The position numbers and the translations under genes were made by a program. DNA of 64,000 nt from the NCBI GenBank assembly GCA_050187875.1, contig JBFWXB010000003.1, forward strand, positions 108,954 through 172,953. Direction: 5' to 3'. This stretch comes from JAFKKS01 sp050187875 (GTDB taxonomy: Bacteria > Pseudomonadota > Alphaproteobacteria > Rhizobiales > Xanthobacteraceae). The notes beneath the pieces were generated by a model that had not been told where the DNA came from, made no database searches, and saw nothing but the letters and a program-made list of their open reading frames with translations. Numbering within the stretch: the stretch's first letter is position 1; each line of letters starts with the position of its first letter. Shown in pieces: positions 17,726 to 26,654 of the stretch.

Positions 17726-18310
17726 TTAGCTTTTATCCTTCTCGGTGAGTCGGTCGAGGCGCGTCTGCATTTCATGCAACTGCCGCCGCAGCTCATCGAG
17801 GCTGCCGGAGTCATTGGATTTCTCCGTCCCGCCTTCCTCGCGTGACGGCTCTTCACGGCGCGCAAAGGGGCCGAACATGGCGAAGGTGCGCTCGAAGAGC
17901 TCCATGTTCCGCCGCGCCTGATCCTCGAGCGCACCGAAACCGGTGATGCCGAAGGCCTGGCTCATCTGATCGCGGAACTTGCCCTGCTCGCGCGTCAGGG
18001 ATTCAATCGACATTTCGAGGAAGCGCGGGACCAGCATCTGCATGCTGTCGCCGTAGAAGCGGATCAGCTGTCGCAGAAACGTCACCGGCAGCAGGTTCTG
18101 CCCCTGCTTTCCCTCCTGCTCGAAAATGATCTGCGTCAGCACCGAGCGGGTGATGTCCTCGCCGGTCTTGGCGTCATAGACGACGAAGTCCTCGCCGCCC
18201 TTCACCATCGCCGCCAGATCCTCCAGCGTCACATAGGTGCTGGTGCCGGTGTTATAGAGCCGGCGATTGGCGTATTTCTTGATCGTAACGGGTTCTTCCG
18301 ATTTAGCCAT
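17726..18310 (-). CDS. phaR: Polyhydroxyalkanoate synthesis repressor PhaR
   Basis: 194 residues. The N-terminal PHB/PHA accumulation regulator DNA-binding domain (PVTIKKYANRRLYNT, VTLEDLAAMV) is followed by the PHB accumulation region LLPVTFLRQLIRFYGD and a C-terminal charged helix rich in Arg/Glu. PhaR represses phasin and other PHA genes and is released by binding to PHA granules. The ATG at 18310 lies within the end of an overlapping upstream gene (18303-18506) encoding a second copy of the DNA-binding domain. It is divergent from phaA-phaB, the classic arrangement for its control of PHA synthesis. Confidence 0.95.
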   Translation of the reverse strand: MAKSEEPVTIKKYANRRLYNTGTSTYVTLEDLAAMVKGGEDFVVYDAKTGEDITRSVLTQIIFEQEGKQGQNLLPVTFLRQLIRFYGDSMQMLVPRFLEMSIESLTREQGKFRDQMSQAFGITGFGALEDQARRNMELFERTFAMFGPFARREEPSREEGGTEKSNDSGSLDELRRQLHEMQTRLDRLTEKDKS

Positions 18311-18506
18311 GAACTGCCTGCCGACGAATGATCTGGCGGAGCACCGCCCCGGTGACGTCTTCCTTCGTCCGGGCGTCCTGCACCACGAACTCTTCGTCAT
18401 CCCTCACCGTCGCGGCGAGATCCTCAAGCGAGAGATAAGCGCCCGCCGTGGGGCTATAAAGCCGACGGTTATCGCATCTTTTGATCGTGACTGGCAGCTC
18501 CGGCAT
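18303..18506 (-). CDS. Stand-alone PhaR-type DNA-binding domain protein (67 aa), overlapping phaR
   Basis: PVTIKRCDNRRLYSP, LSLEDLAATV and FVVQDARTKEDVTGAVL align without gaps over about 60 residues with the N-terminal domain of the adjacent PhaR, with over half of positions identical by eye. It then stops (TAA at 18303-18305), lacking the whole granule-binding half. Its 3' end overlaps the phaR start by 8 bases, so the two are likely translationally coupled. The start at 18506 (MPELPVTIK) is chosen; a GTG at 18542 in frame is an alternative. Preservation of an open frame despite divergence argues for function, possibly as a competitor or partner of PhaR at operators. Confidence 0.75.
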   Translation of the reverse strand: MPELPVTIKRCDNRRLYSPTAGAYLSLEDLAATVRDDEEFVVQDARTKEDVTGAVLRQIIRRQAVHG

Positions 18507-18802
18507 CCCAACGCCCTGGGGGTTGCAGTTCGCGCCGCTCACGCGGACGCGGGCAGGATAAGCATTTTCCGCCGTGGGGAGCTACCGTTTTATGCGGCGT
18601 TGCCGACCCGCCGGCCGACCCGCTGACCACCCACTGTCCGCGCCGTCGGGGCCACCCTAAATACGAAAGGCCAACCGGGCGAACGCTTGTTGATCCACCC
18701 GGATATGGTATCGAAATGAATAGGCATGGAGCCTTCGAGGGGCCATAGGCACCCATGCCAAAGCATCGCGGAGCGGACCGCAGCCTAATTCGGAGCATCA
18801 TC

Positions 18803-19978
<1,176 letters not shown>

Positions 19979-19984
19979 TGTCTT

Positions 19985-20007
19985 GCGGCCGGGCTTGACC
20001 CGGCCGC
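19985..20007 (+). promoter_or_regulatory. 9-bp hairpin in the phaA-phaB gap
   Basis: GCGGCCGGG, loop CTTGA, CCCGGCCGC, directly after the phaA stop. There is no T-run, so a full terminator is unlikely; partial termination or mRNA protection between the two genes is more plausible. Confidence 0.5.
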
Positions 20008-20091
20008 GCTTCCCCAAAAGACTATCCCTTCATCACATCGCCGGGTTCGCTCCCCCGGCGATGATGCATCGAAACGCCACGGGAGGATGTC

Positions 20092-20820
20092 ATGGCAGGA
20101 CGTGTTGCAGTGGTTACGGGTGGAACGCGTGGCATCGGTGCGGCGATCGCAAAGGCCTTGCAAAAAGCCGGATACAAAGTCGCGGCGAACTACGGCGGCA
20201 ACGACGAGGCCGCGCAGAAATTCAAGGCCGAGACGGGAATCCCCGTTTACAAATGGGACGTGTCCTCGTTTCAGGCCTGCAGCGACGGCCTCAAGCAAGT
20301 CGAAGCCGATCTCGGCCCCGTCGAGGTTCTCGTCAACAATGCCGGCATCACCCGCGACGCCATGTTCCACCGCATGACGCCGGAAAACTGGTCGCAGGTC
20401 ATCAACACCAATCTCAATTCGCTCTTCAACATGTGCCGGCCGGTGATCGAAGGGATGCGCAGCCGCAAGTTCGGGCGCATCATCAACATCTCGTCCATCA
20501 ACGGCCAGAAGGGGCAGATGGGGCAGACGAACTATTCGGCGGCGAAGGCCGGCGACCTCGGTTTCACCAAGGCGCTGGCGCAGGAAAGCGCGAAGAGCGG
20601 CATCACCGTCAACGCCATCTGTCCCGGCTACATCAACACCGAGATGGTTCAGGCGGTGCCGAAGGACGTGCTCGACAAGAACGTCATTCCGCTCATTCCG
20701 GTCGGACGCCTCGGCGAAGCCGAAGAGATCGCGCGCTGCGTCGTCTTCCTCGCTTCGGACGATTCCGGTTTCGTCACCGGCTCGACCTTGTCCGCCAATG
20801 GCGGACAGTACATGGCCTAG
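20092..20820 (+). CDS. phaB: Acetoacetyl-CoA reductase
   Basis: A 242-residue short-chain dehydrogenase that reduces acetoacetyl-CoA to (R)-3-hydroxybutyryl-CoA with NADPH. The cofactor motif is TGGTRGIGAAIA at residues 9-20; the catalytic residues are Ser in NISSINGQKGQMGQ and Tyr/Lys in NYSAAKAG. VNNAGITRD and the ending ANGGQYMA are typical of PhaB. A GGGAGGATGTC ribosome site precedes the ATG. With phaA it supplies monomers for the PHA synthase, whose gene is not in this window. Confidence 0.97.
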   Translation: MAGRVAVVTGGTRGIGAAIAKALQKAGYKVAANYGGNDEAAQKFKAETGIPVYKWDVSSFQACSDGLKQVEADLGPVEVLVNNAGITRDAMFHRMTPENWSQVINTNLNSLFNMCRPVIEGMRSRKFGRIINISSINGQKGQMGQTNYSAAKAGDLGFTKALAQESAKSGITVNAICPGYINTEMVQAVPKDVLDKNVIPLIPVGRLGEAEEIARCVVFLASDDSGFVTGSTLSANGGQYMA

Positions 20821-20836
20821 ATCGAAGTCTTCATCC

Positions 20837-21715
20837 ATGGGATCGCGCGGCGCGGCGACGGCCGTCGGATTCTGCGCGATCCTTTTGTGGTCGCTGCTGG
20901 CGCTGTTCACGACGGCCTCGGGACGCATACCGCCGTTTCAACTCGCCGCGCTGACATTCGCGATCGGCGGTCTCGCCGGAGCGGCAACGTGGCTCTGGCG
21001 ACGCGGCGGACCGGCGGCGCTGCGTCAGCCCTGGCCCGTCTGGCTCCTCGGCGTCGGTGGCCTCTTCGGCTATCACGCGCTCTACTTCACCGCGATCAAG
21101 ACCGCGCCGCCGGCCGAAGCCGGATTGATCTGCTACCTCTGGCCGCTGCTCATCGTCCTCTTCTCCGCGTTCCTGCCGCAGGAACGCCTGCGCGCACACT
21201 ATGTCATCGGCGCATTGCTTGGCCTCGCCGGCACCTGCATCCTCTTTTTCGGCGGTCGAAGCTTCGCGCTCGAGACCGACTACATCCCAGGCTTCGCCGC
21301 CGCCTTCGTCGCCGCTTTCGTCTGGGCAACCTATTCGGCGCTGTCGCGCCGCTTCGCCGCGGTTCCGACGGACGCCGTTGCCGGCTTCTGCCTGGTGACC
21401 GCAGCTCTCGCTGCCCTTTTCCATCTTCTCTTCGAGCAAACGGTGTGGCCGGCGAATCTGCGCGAATGGGGCGCCGTCGCCCTGCTCGGTATCGGTCCGG
21501 TGGGCGCGGCGTTCTATGCATGGGACCATGGGGTGAAACATGGCGACCTGCGCGTCCTCGGCGCGGTCTCCTATCTCGCTCCCGTCCTCTCCACGGTCTT
21601 TCTCGTGATCGCCGGATTCGCGACCGCCTCGGCATCGCTTGCGCTAGCCGCGCTCTTCATCACCGCCGGCGGCATGCTGGCGGCAAAAGATATGCTTTTG
21701 AATCAATCCAAATGA
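20837..21715 (+). CDS. DMT superfamily (EamA) exporter, YddG-like
   Basis: A 292-residue protein with ten hydrophobic segments in two EamA repeats. The second repeat contains YAWDHGVKHGDLRVLGAVSYLAP, close to the YddG-type aromatic amino acid/metabolite exporters, and the first contains AEAGLICYLWPLLIVLF. The ATG at 20837 is 16 bases after the phaB stop; the frame extends upstream into phaB. It may be read through from the PHA operon but has no obvious functional link to it. The exported compound is unknown. Confidence 0.88.
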   Translation: MGSRGAATAVGFCAILLWSLLALFTTASGRIPPFQLAALTFAIGGLAGAATWLWRRGGPAALRQPWPVWLLGVGGLFGYHALYFTAIKTAPPAEAGLICYLWPLLIVLFSAFLPQERLRAHYVIGALLGLAGTCILFFGGRSFALETDYIPGFAAAFVAAFVWATYSALSRRFAAVPTDAVAGFCLVTAALAALFHLLFEQTVWPANLREWGAVALLGIGPVGAAFYAWDHGVKHGDLRVLGAVSYLAPVLSTVFLVIAGFATASASLALAALFITAGGMLAAKDMLLNQSK

Positions 21716-21864
21716 CGGACATACACGTGGCGCGGGAGCCGCTGCGCCCCTTGCAAACCGTAACCAGCTTCTCCTACCTTTAACAATGCAGAACCGGCGA
21801 TGAGGGGAAGACCGGTGCGCGTCTTCATCGGCGAGCAGACCAAAGCGGGGAGGCGCTTTCAACC

Positions 21865-22701
21865 ATGAAGACCATTCTTGTTCCGACCGAAAAAAGCGAC
21901 CTGATGACCTCGACGCTCGAGACGGCCTTGCTGTTTGCTCGGCATGTCGGCGGCTACATCGAGGGGTTCGCGCTGCGCGCCGCAATCAGTGATTTTGTGG
22001 CGGCCGATCTCATCGTCGCCGATGCATGGGCCGTCGCCGAGACGCGCGACGCCGAGCTCGCAAAAGAGGCGCGCACGCTGTTCGAGACCTTCATGTCCAG
22101 CCATGGCGTGTCGCTCGCGACCAGTTCAAAGGACCGGCCGTCATACGGATGGACCGAAGCTGATTCGGCGCGCGACGCCTTCGTCGGCAGCTATGGCCGC
22201 GTGTTCGACATCATCGTGTTCGGGCGCCCCGGCTCCTACCCGGCCGGCGCCAGCATGGCGGCGGTGGAAGCGGCGCTGTTCGAAAGCGGCCGGCCGATCC
22301 TGATCGCGCCGCCGACGGCGCCGACGCATCTCGGCGAGAACATCGTCGTCGCGTGGAACCGCAGCACCGAGACCGCGCGCTGCGTCGCCGTGGCGATGCC
22401 GCTGCTGCATACGGCGAAGAAGGTCACCGTGCTGACCGTGACCGGCAGCATGGTCCCGGGTCCCGATGGCGACGCGATAGCGCTCTGCCTGCAGCGCAAC
22501 GGCATCGCCGCGGATTCAGTGACCGTCGATCCCGGCAGCAAGAATCACGGCGAGGTGTTTCTCGACAAAGCCGCCGAGATCGGCTGCGATCTGTTGATCA
22601 AAGGCGCCTACACCCAGAGCCGTTTGCGGCAGATGATCTTCGGCGGCGCGACGAGCCACATCCTGGCGAAGACCACCATTCCGGTGTTCATGGCGCACTA
22701 A
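21865..22701 (+). CDS. Universal stress protein (UspA-like, tandem-domain)
   Basis: A 278-residue soluble protein of two Usp-type halves. The start MKTILVPTEKSD is the usual first strand with its ATP-contacting Asp replaced by Glu. The second half contains NIVVAWNRSTETARCVAVAMPLL and ends LRQMIFGGATSHILAKTTIPVFMAH, where the G-x2-T/S-x-HI segment matches the nucleotide-binding loop of Usp proteins. Such proteins protect against oxidative or starvation stress. It stands between the exporter gene and a repeat element, and is probably transcribed alone. Confidence 0.85.
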   Translation: MKTILVPTEKSDLMTSTLETALLFARHVGGYIEGFALRAAISDFVAADLIVADAWAVAETRDAELAKEARTLFETFMSSHGVSLATSSKDRPSYGWTEADSARDAFVGSYGRVFDIIVFGRPGSYPAGASMAAVEAALFESGRPILIAPPTAPTHLGENIVVAWNRSTETARCVAVAMPLLHTAKKVTVLTVTGSMVPGPDGDAIALCLQRNGIAADSVTVDPGSKNHGEVFLDKAAEIGCDLLIKGAYTQSRLRQMIFGGATSHILAKTTIPVFMAH

Positions 22702-22727
22702 GTCGCGGATTGGCGAAGCCCTTCCTT

Positions 22728-22820
22728 GTCATGCCCGCGAAGGCGGGCATCCAGTAACCCCTGCCTGCATAACCTCGCGAGACTTGTGATTACTGGGTCC
22801 CCGCCTTCGCGGGGACGACA
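22728..22820. repeat. Dispersed multi-hairpin repeat (GTCATGCCCGC type)
   Basis: ATGCCCGC-gaag-GCGGGCAT, then CCAGTAA pairing with TTACTGG across ~40 bases, then CCCCGC-cttc-GCGGGG. It fills the convergent space between the Usp and gloB genes. The start GTCATGCCCGC is shared with the element at 34425-34508. Confidence 0.7.
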
Positions 22821-22832
22821 CCGCGGAAGCCC

Positions 22833-23606
22833 TCAACCTCTGAAGCTGTCTTTGCCAGCGCGGATCTTCGCGAACACCGCAGCGGGAGGATCGCCCGCCA
22901 TGTCGAGCGTTTTCGCAACCGACGCAACGTCGGCGCGCAGGAACGGATTGGCGGCCTTCTCCGCGCCGATCATCACTGGAATCGTCGGCTTGTTCGCTGC
23001 GCGAAGTGCGGCGACCTCCTTCGCCCACGCCTGCAACGCCGCATTGTCCGGCTCGACGGTGCGGGCGTAAGCGATGTTCGACGCCGTGTATTCGTGACCA
23101 CAGAAAATCTGCGTGTCGTCGGGCAATGCGCGCAGCTTGAGCAGCGAGTTCCACATCATCTCCGGCGTGCCCTCGAGAAGGCGGCCGCAGCCGATCGAGA
23201 ACAAGGTGTCGCCGACAAAGGCGAGACGATCGTTATCGAAGATGTAGGAGATATGCCCCTTGGTGTGGCCGGGCGTCTCGAGCACTCGGCCGGTCAGGCC
23301 TCCGACCTTGACCGTATCGCCTTCGGCGACCGTTTCGTCGACATCGGCAATACGCGCGGCTTCGGCCCGCGGCGCGACCACGCGGCAGCGGTGCTTGCGC
23401 TTCAATTCTGGGATGCCAGCCGTATGATCGTTATGATGGTGTGTGACCAGAATGTCGGTCAGTTTCCAGTTCGTCGCGGCAAGCGCCGCTTCGACGGACG
23501 CCGCGTCGGGCGCATCGATCGCGGCGGTGGTGCCACTGACGGGATCGTGGAGGAGGACACCGTAATTGTCCTGCAGGCAAGGAAACAGGTGGGTCTTGGC
23601 GGGCAT
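22833..23606 (-). CDS. gloB: Hydroxyacylglutathione hydrolase (glyoxalase II)
   Basis: A 257-residue metallo-beta-lactamase-fold enzyme hydrolysing S-D-lactoylglutathione in methylglyoxal detoxification. The binuclear metal site is THHHNDHTAG (T-H-x-H-x-D-H), with further ligands in LETPGHTKGH, FVGDTLF and FCGHEYT. The C-terminal glutathione-binding region with NPFLRAD is present. The ATG at 23606 is preceded by AGGATCGC; the frame extends upstream across the divergent methyltransferase start. The divergent gloB/methyltransferase pair is common in Hyphomicrobiales. Confidence 0.96.
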   Translation of the reverse strand: MPAKTHLFPCLQDNYGVLLHDPVSGTTAAIDAPDAASVEAALAATNWKLTDILVTHHHNDHTAGIPELKRKHRCRVVAPRAEAARIADVDETVAEGDTVKVGGLTGRVLETPGHTKGHISYIFDNDRLAFVGDTLFSIGCGRLLEGTPEMMWNSLLKLRALPDDTQIFCGHEYTASNIAYARTVEPDNAALQAWAKEVAALRAANKPTIPVMIGAEKAANPFLRADVASVAKTLDMAGDPPAAVFAKIRAGKDSFRG

Positions 23607-23748
23607 TGCGATCCTCATGGCTGATGCCGGCAACGTAACCATGCCGAGGCCGATGTCCAAGGGCGTGGCCAGCACGGCGGCGACGCCGGCCGCCGGCTCA
23701 TGCCGTCCGGCAAGATGCTCGCCCCGCCCTGGCGCAGCGCGGTGAGCG

Positions 23749-24501
23749 ATGTTCATTGACGTCGTCGACCTTCGGAATTTCTACGCGCAGCCGCTGGGCG
23801 CGGTGGCGCGCCGCTTCGTCGGTCGCGGCATCCGCCGCCACTGGTCCGACGTGCGCGGGATGCGCATCGTCGGTATCGGCTACGCAACGCCCTATCTCGG
23901 TCTGTTCCGCGACGAGGCCGAGCGCTGCCTCGCGTTCATGCCGGCAAGCCAGGGCGTTACGCGCTGGCCCTCGACCCGCTCCAGTCTTTCGAGTCTCGTC
24001 GAGGAAACCGAACTGCCTCTCGCGGACGCCGCGCTGGATCGTCTTCTGATGGTGCACGCGCTCGAAATGTCCAACGATCCGACGAGCATCTTGCGCGAAG
24101 CCTGGCGCGTCCTCGCCGCGGGCGGGCGGCTGCTGATCGTCATTCCCAATCGCCGCGGCATCTGGGCGCGTCTCGACACGACGCCGTTCGGCTATGGGCG
24201 GCCGTATTCGCGATCGCAGGTGACGTCGCTATTGCGCGAGACGCTCTTTACGCCAACCGGTTGGTCGGAGGCGCTCTACATTCCGCCGGTCCCGCGCACC
24301 TGGTTCCTGCGCTCCGCGATCGCATGGGAGCGCACCGGCGCAACGCTCTGGGCGCCGTTCGCCGGCGTGCATGTCGTCGAGGCGATGAAGCAGGTCTACC
24401 GGCCGATCCCCGCGCGCAACAAAAAGCGCCGGCTGATGCCGGCGCTTGAACCTGTGCTCGCCCCGTCGCCGAAGCCCGCGGCCTTCGATCGGCCGCGCTA
24501 G
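23749..24501 (+). CDS. Class I SAM-dependent methyltransferase-like protein
   Basis: A 250-residue Methyltransf_11-type protein. RIVGIGYATPYLG (residues ~39-51) occupies the SAM-binding glycine-loop position but is less Gly-rich than the standard G-x-G-x-G. LPLADAALDRLLMVHALEM and AWRVLAAGGRLLIVIPNRRG are the post-I and motif III regions. A basic C-terminal tail (NKKRRLMPALEP) follows. It is divergent from gloB with 142 bases between the starts; a role in small-molecule methylation is assumed but not known. Confidence 0.82.
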   Translation: MFIDVVDLRNFYAQPLGAVARRFVGRGIRRHWSDVRGMRIVGIGYATPYLGLFRDEAERCLAFMPASQGVTRWPSTRSSLSSLVEETELPLADAALDRLLMVHALEMSNDPTSILREAWRVLAAGGRLLIVIPNRRGIWARLDTTPFGYGRPYSRSQVTSLLRETLFTPTGWSEALYIPPVPRTWFLRSAIAWERTGATLWAPFAGVHVVEAMKQVYRPIPARNKKRRLMPALEPVLAPSPKPAAFDRPR

Positions 24502-24531
24502 AGTCTGATCCAACTGCGTTGAATCAGACTC
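24501..24531. repeat. 14-bp-arm palindrome overlapping the methyltransferase stop
   Basis: GAGTCTGATCCAAC, centre TGC, GTTGAATCAGACTC; the arms pair with one mismatch. With the neighbouring palindrome at 24553-24602 it fills the whole 101-base convergent gap and could act as a bidirectional terminator or be a dispersed rhizobial repeat. Confidence 0.7.
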
Positions 24532-24552
24532 TCGCTTTATTCTTTTGATGAA

Positions 24553-24602
24553 GCATGATTTTGTCCGAAAACCGGTTTCCACCTTTCGGGATCATGCTCT
24601 AG
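24553..24602. repeat. Palindromic element with GAAAACCGGTTTCCAC core and CTCTAG end
   Basis: Outer arms GCATGAT/ATCATGC, inner CCGAAA/TTTCGG around AAACCGGTTT, followed by CTCTAG. The copy at 32365-32413 keeps the core and CTCTAG but has different, still complementary, outer arms. It ends directly at the stop codon of the DUF4167 gene. Confidence 0.75.
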
Positions 24603-25367
24603 TTATTCGCCCGTTTCCGGCCCGCTCGCTTGCGGCGCGTCAGGGCGCGGCCCATGCCGACGGCGCCGCCGACGGTGCAGCGGGAAGCGATCCGTCGGGC
24701 CTTCGAAACCGTTCTGTTGATAACCGCCGGACTGCGACGGCTGCGATGCGCCGCCATTCGACTGCCCGCCGGTGACGAACGCCGGCAGGCCGATCTCGCC
24801 CTGCTCGTCACCGTTCATCTGTGGCTGCGGTTGAGACTGGGGCTGTGGCTGTGGCTGTGGCTGTGGCTGCGGCTGATTGCCGTCGCGGTTGTCGCGGTAG
24901 CGATAATGCGGCTGCTGATGATCCCGCGGCCCATTGAAGCGCGGCTCGCGCGGACCGTTGAACTGCTCGCGCGGCGCGTGACCCTGGTGCTCCCGCGGCT
25001 GATACGATTGATTGTCGCGGCCTTGATAAGGCGCTTCGTTCCCGCCCGGAAATTCGGAGCCTTCATCATCGTCGTCGAACGAATCGCGCTGTTCGTTCTC
25101 GCGATAATGCGGATTGTTCTGCCGGAACTGCTCCTGGATGGCGGCGATCAGTCGGAAATAATGTTCGGCGTGCTGATAGTAATTTTCGGCCGATACGGGG
25201 TCGCCGGACGACTGCGCGTCGCGCGCGAGCTGCATGTATTTTTCGGCGACATGCGAGGCGGTGCCACGGATTTTGACGTCCGGTCCGTTGGATTCATAAA
25301 CACGCGTGAGCGGATTTTGACCTTTGCGGTTACGGCCGCGCATCCGTTTATTTTGACCGTTTCTCAT
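24603..25367 (-). CDS. DUF4167 domain protein, Gln/Pro- and Arg-rich
   Basis: 254 residues. The N-terminus MRNGQNKRMRGRNRKGQNP and RVYESNGPDVKIRGTASHVA form the DUF4167 domain found across Hyphomicrobiales, followed by a helical stretch AENYYQHAEHYFRLIAAIQEQ. The rest is low complexity, dominated by Arg, Gln, Asn, Gly and Pro, with a Gln-Pro tandem run (24841-24875 on the plus strand is a six-base tandem repeat). The basic, disordered make-up suggests RNA or nucleoprotein association, but no function is established. It follows prmC on the same strand after a 414-base gap. Confidence 0.85.
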   Translation of the reverse strand: MRNGQNKRMRGRNRKGQNPLTRVYESNGPDVKIRGTASHVAEKYMQLARDAQSSGDPVSAENYYQHAEHYFRLIAAIQEQFRQNNPHYRENEQRDSFDDDDEGSEFPGGNEAPYQGRDNQSYQPREHQGHAPREQFNGPREPRFNGPRDHQQPHYRYRDNRDGNQPQPQPQPQPQPQSQPQPQMNGDEQGEIGLPAFVTGGQSNGGASQPSQSGGYQQNGFEGPTDRFPLHRRRRRRHGPRPDAPQASGPETGE

Positions 25368-25781
25368 GGCTCTGGTTTCGTTAACCTCCGACTAGCGGCG
25401 ATCCTCTCGCCCGAAGCTCAGCATCAAAAGTGCACCCCCGGCGTGGCCCTACAGCCGTGCGCCGAATTTCAAAAACGACGATTTCGCGTCACGATGGCTA
25501 AAGCACCCCAGCCGCGTTCCTTGGCGGCGTTGCCAGAATCTCATCGGGCTCGCCATTTACCTGCTGGCGTGCCAAACAATATACGTCCCTGATCCGAGTG
25601 GGCGGTCCCTTATCCACCGCTATGAAAGCGCGGGCCGCCTTATTCGATCGGGGGCCTCAAGGAGCCGTGCTCCGGGCCTTTTCCGCGATGCGTCCATCCC
25701 GCTTCGGGTCGATCCGTTGAAGGGAACCTAGTCCTTCCGGGCGCATATTCCAAGTGATTTTTTGTGGGCAAAATCCCTCTA
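25368..25781. other. Gene-free stretch upstream of the DUF4167 gene
   Basis: 414 bases with no convincing coding frame. It must hold the promoter of the DUF4167 gene and the 3' untranslated region of prmC. A short hairpin GGAGCCGTGCTCC lies near 25659. No conserved RNA or riboswitch is recognised. Confidence 0.4.
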
Positions 25782-26654
25782 TCAGCCCTTATTTGCCCTC
25801 ACAACACGCGGGATTCCGGCCAAATCAGCGGCTGCCTTCGCCGCAAAACCGGCCGCTGCGAACAAACCCGCGACGGCATCCGCCTGCCCGGCCCCGACCT
25901 CGACGAGAAGGTGGGCGCCGTGCGCCATCAGTCGCGGCGCGTCGGCGGCAATCCGCCGATAGGCCGCAAGTCCGTCGATCCCGCCATCGAGCGCGGTGCG
26001 TGGGTCATAATCGCGCACATCCGGCATCAAGCCGGCGATCATTCCCGACTCGATATAAGGCGGATTGGACACGACGATATCGAAACCTCCGGCAAGCGCC
26101 GCCGCGACATCGCACGCGACGAAAAACGTCCGCGCGCTGAGCGAAAGACGCTGCGCATTCTCGCGCGCAAGGGCGAGAGCCGCCGTGCTGATGTCGGTCG
26201 CGACGCCGCGCGCATTCGGCAACTCCGATAATAGCGCGAGCAGAATGGCGCCCGAGCCGGTGCCGATATCCAAGATGCGAAGCGGCTGCGCGCGACGCTT
26301 TTCCGCATCGATCAGACGCAGTGCCTCGGAGACGATCGTCTCCGTGTCCGGCCGCGGCACAAGGACGGCCGGGGTGACGCGCAGCGGCAGACCCCAAAAC
26401 TCCTTTTCACCGACGATGCGCGCGACCGGCTCATGCGCGAGGCGCCGTGCGGCGAATGCGTTGACGGCGGCGCTCTCATCCTGAGTCAAAACACGATCGC
26501 TCGCAGCGACGAGGCCGGCGTGATTGAGATTCAGCGCCGCCTGCACAAGCAGGCGCGCGTCGAGCGCGGGGCTTTCAATGCCGGCAGCGCGGAATTTTTC
26601 AGTGAGCGTGCGGCGCATCCCTTCGACGGTGATGGCTGCGCCGGCGTCGTTCAT
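25782..26654 (-). CDS. prmC: Peptide chain release factor N5-glutamine methyltransferase
   Basis: A 290-residue SAM-dependent enzyme that methylates the Gln of the GGQ motif in RF1 and RF2. The SAM loop is ILDIGTGSGAILLALL; the catalytic NPPY motif is in IVVSNPPYIESG. The N-terminal helical bundle has ALLVQAALN-type and EPVARIVGEKEFWGL segments that contact the release factor. Its ATG overlaps the prfA stop as ATGA, giving translational coupling between the release factor and its modifier. Confidence 0.97.
   Translation of the reverse strand: MNDAGAAITVEGMRRTLTEKFRAAGIESPALDARLLVQAALNLNHAGLVAASDRVLTQDESAAVNAFAARRLAHEPVARIVGEKEFWGLPLRVTPAVLVPRPDTETIVSEALRLIDAEKRRAQPLRILDIGTGSGAILLALLSELPNARGVATDISTAALALARENAQRLSLSARTFFVACDVAAALAGGFDIVVSNPPYIESGMIAGLMPDVRDYDPRTALDGGIDGLAAYRRIAADAPRLMAHGAHLLVEVGAGQADAVAGLFAAAGFAAKAAADLAGIPRVVRANKG

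Noticed and set aside
24841..24875. Tandem repeats considered as a CRISPR array or minisatellite
   Set aside because: Units are six bases, in frame within a coding region, with no spacers.
25766..25798. GGGCAAA/TTTGCCC inverted repeat at the prmC end considered as terminator
   Set aside because: It spans the stop codon, is weak, and has an A-run rather than a T-run in the direction of transcription.
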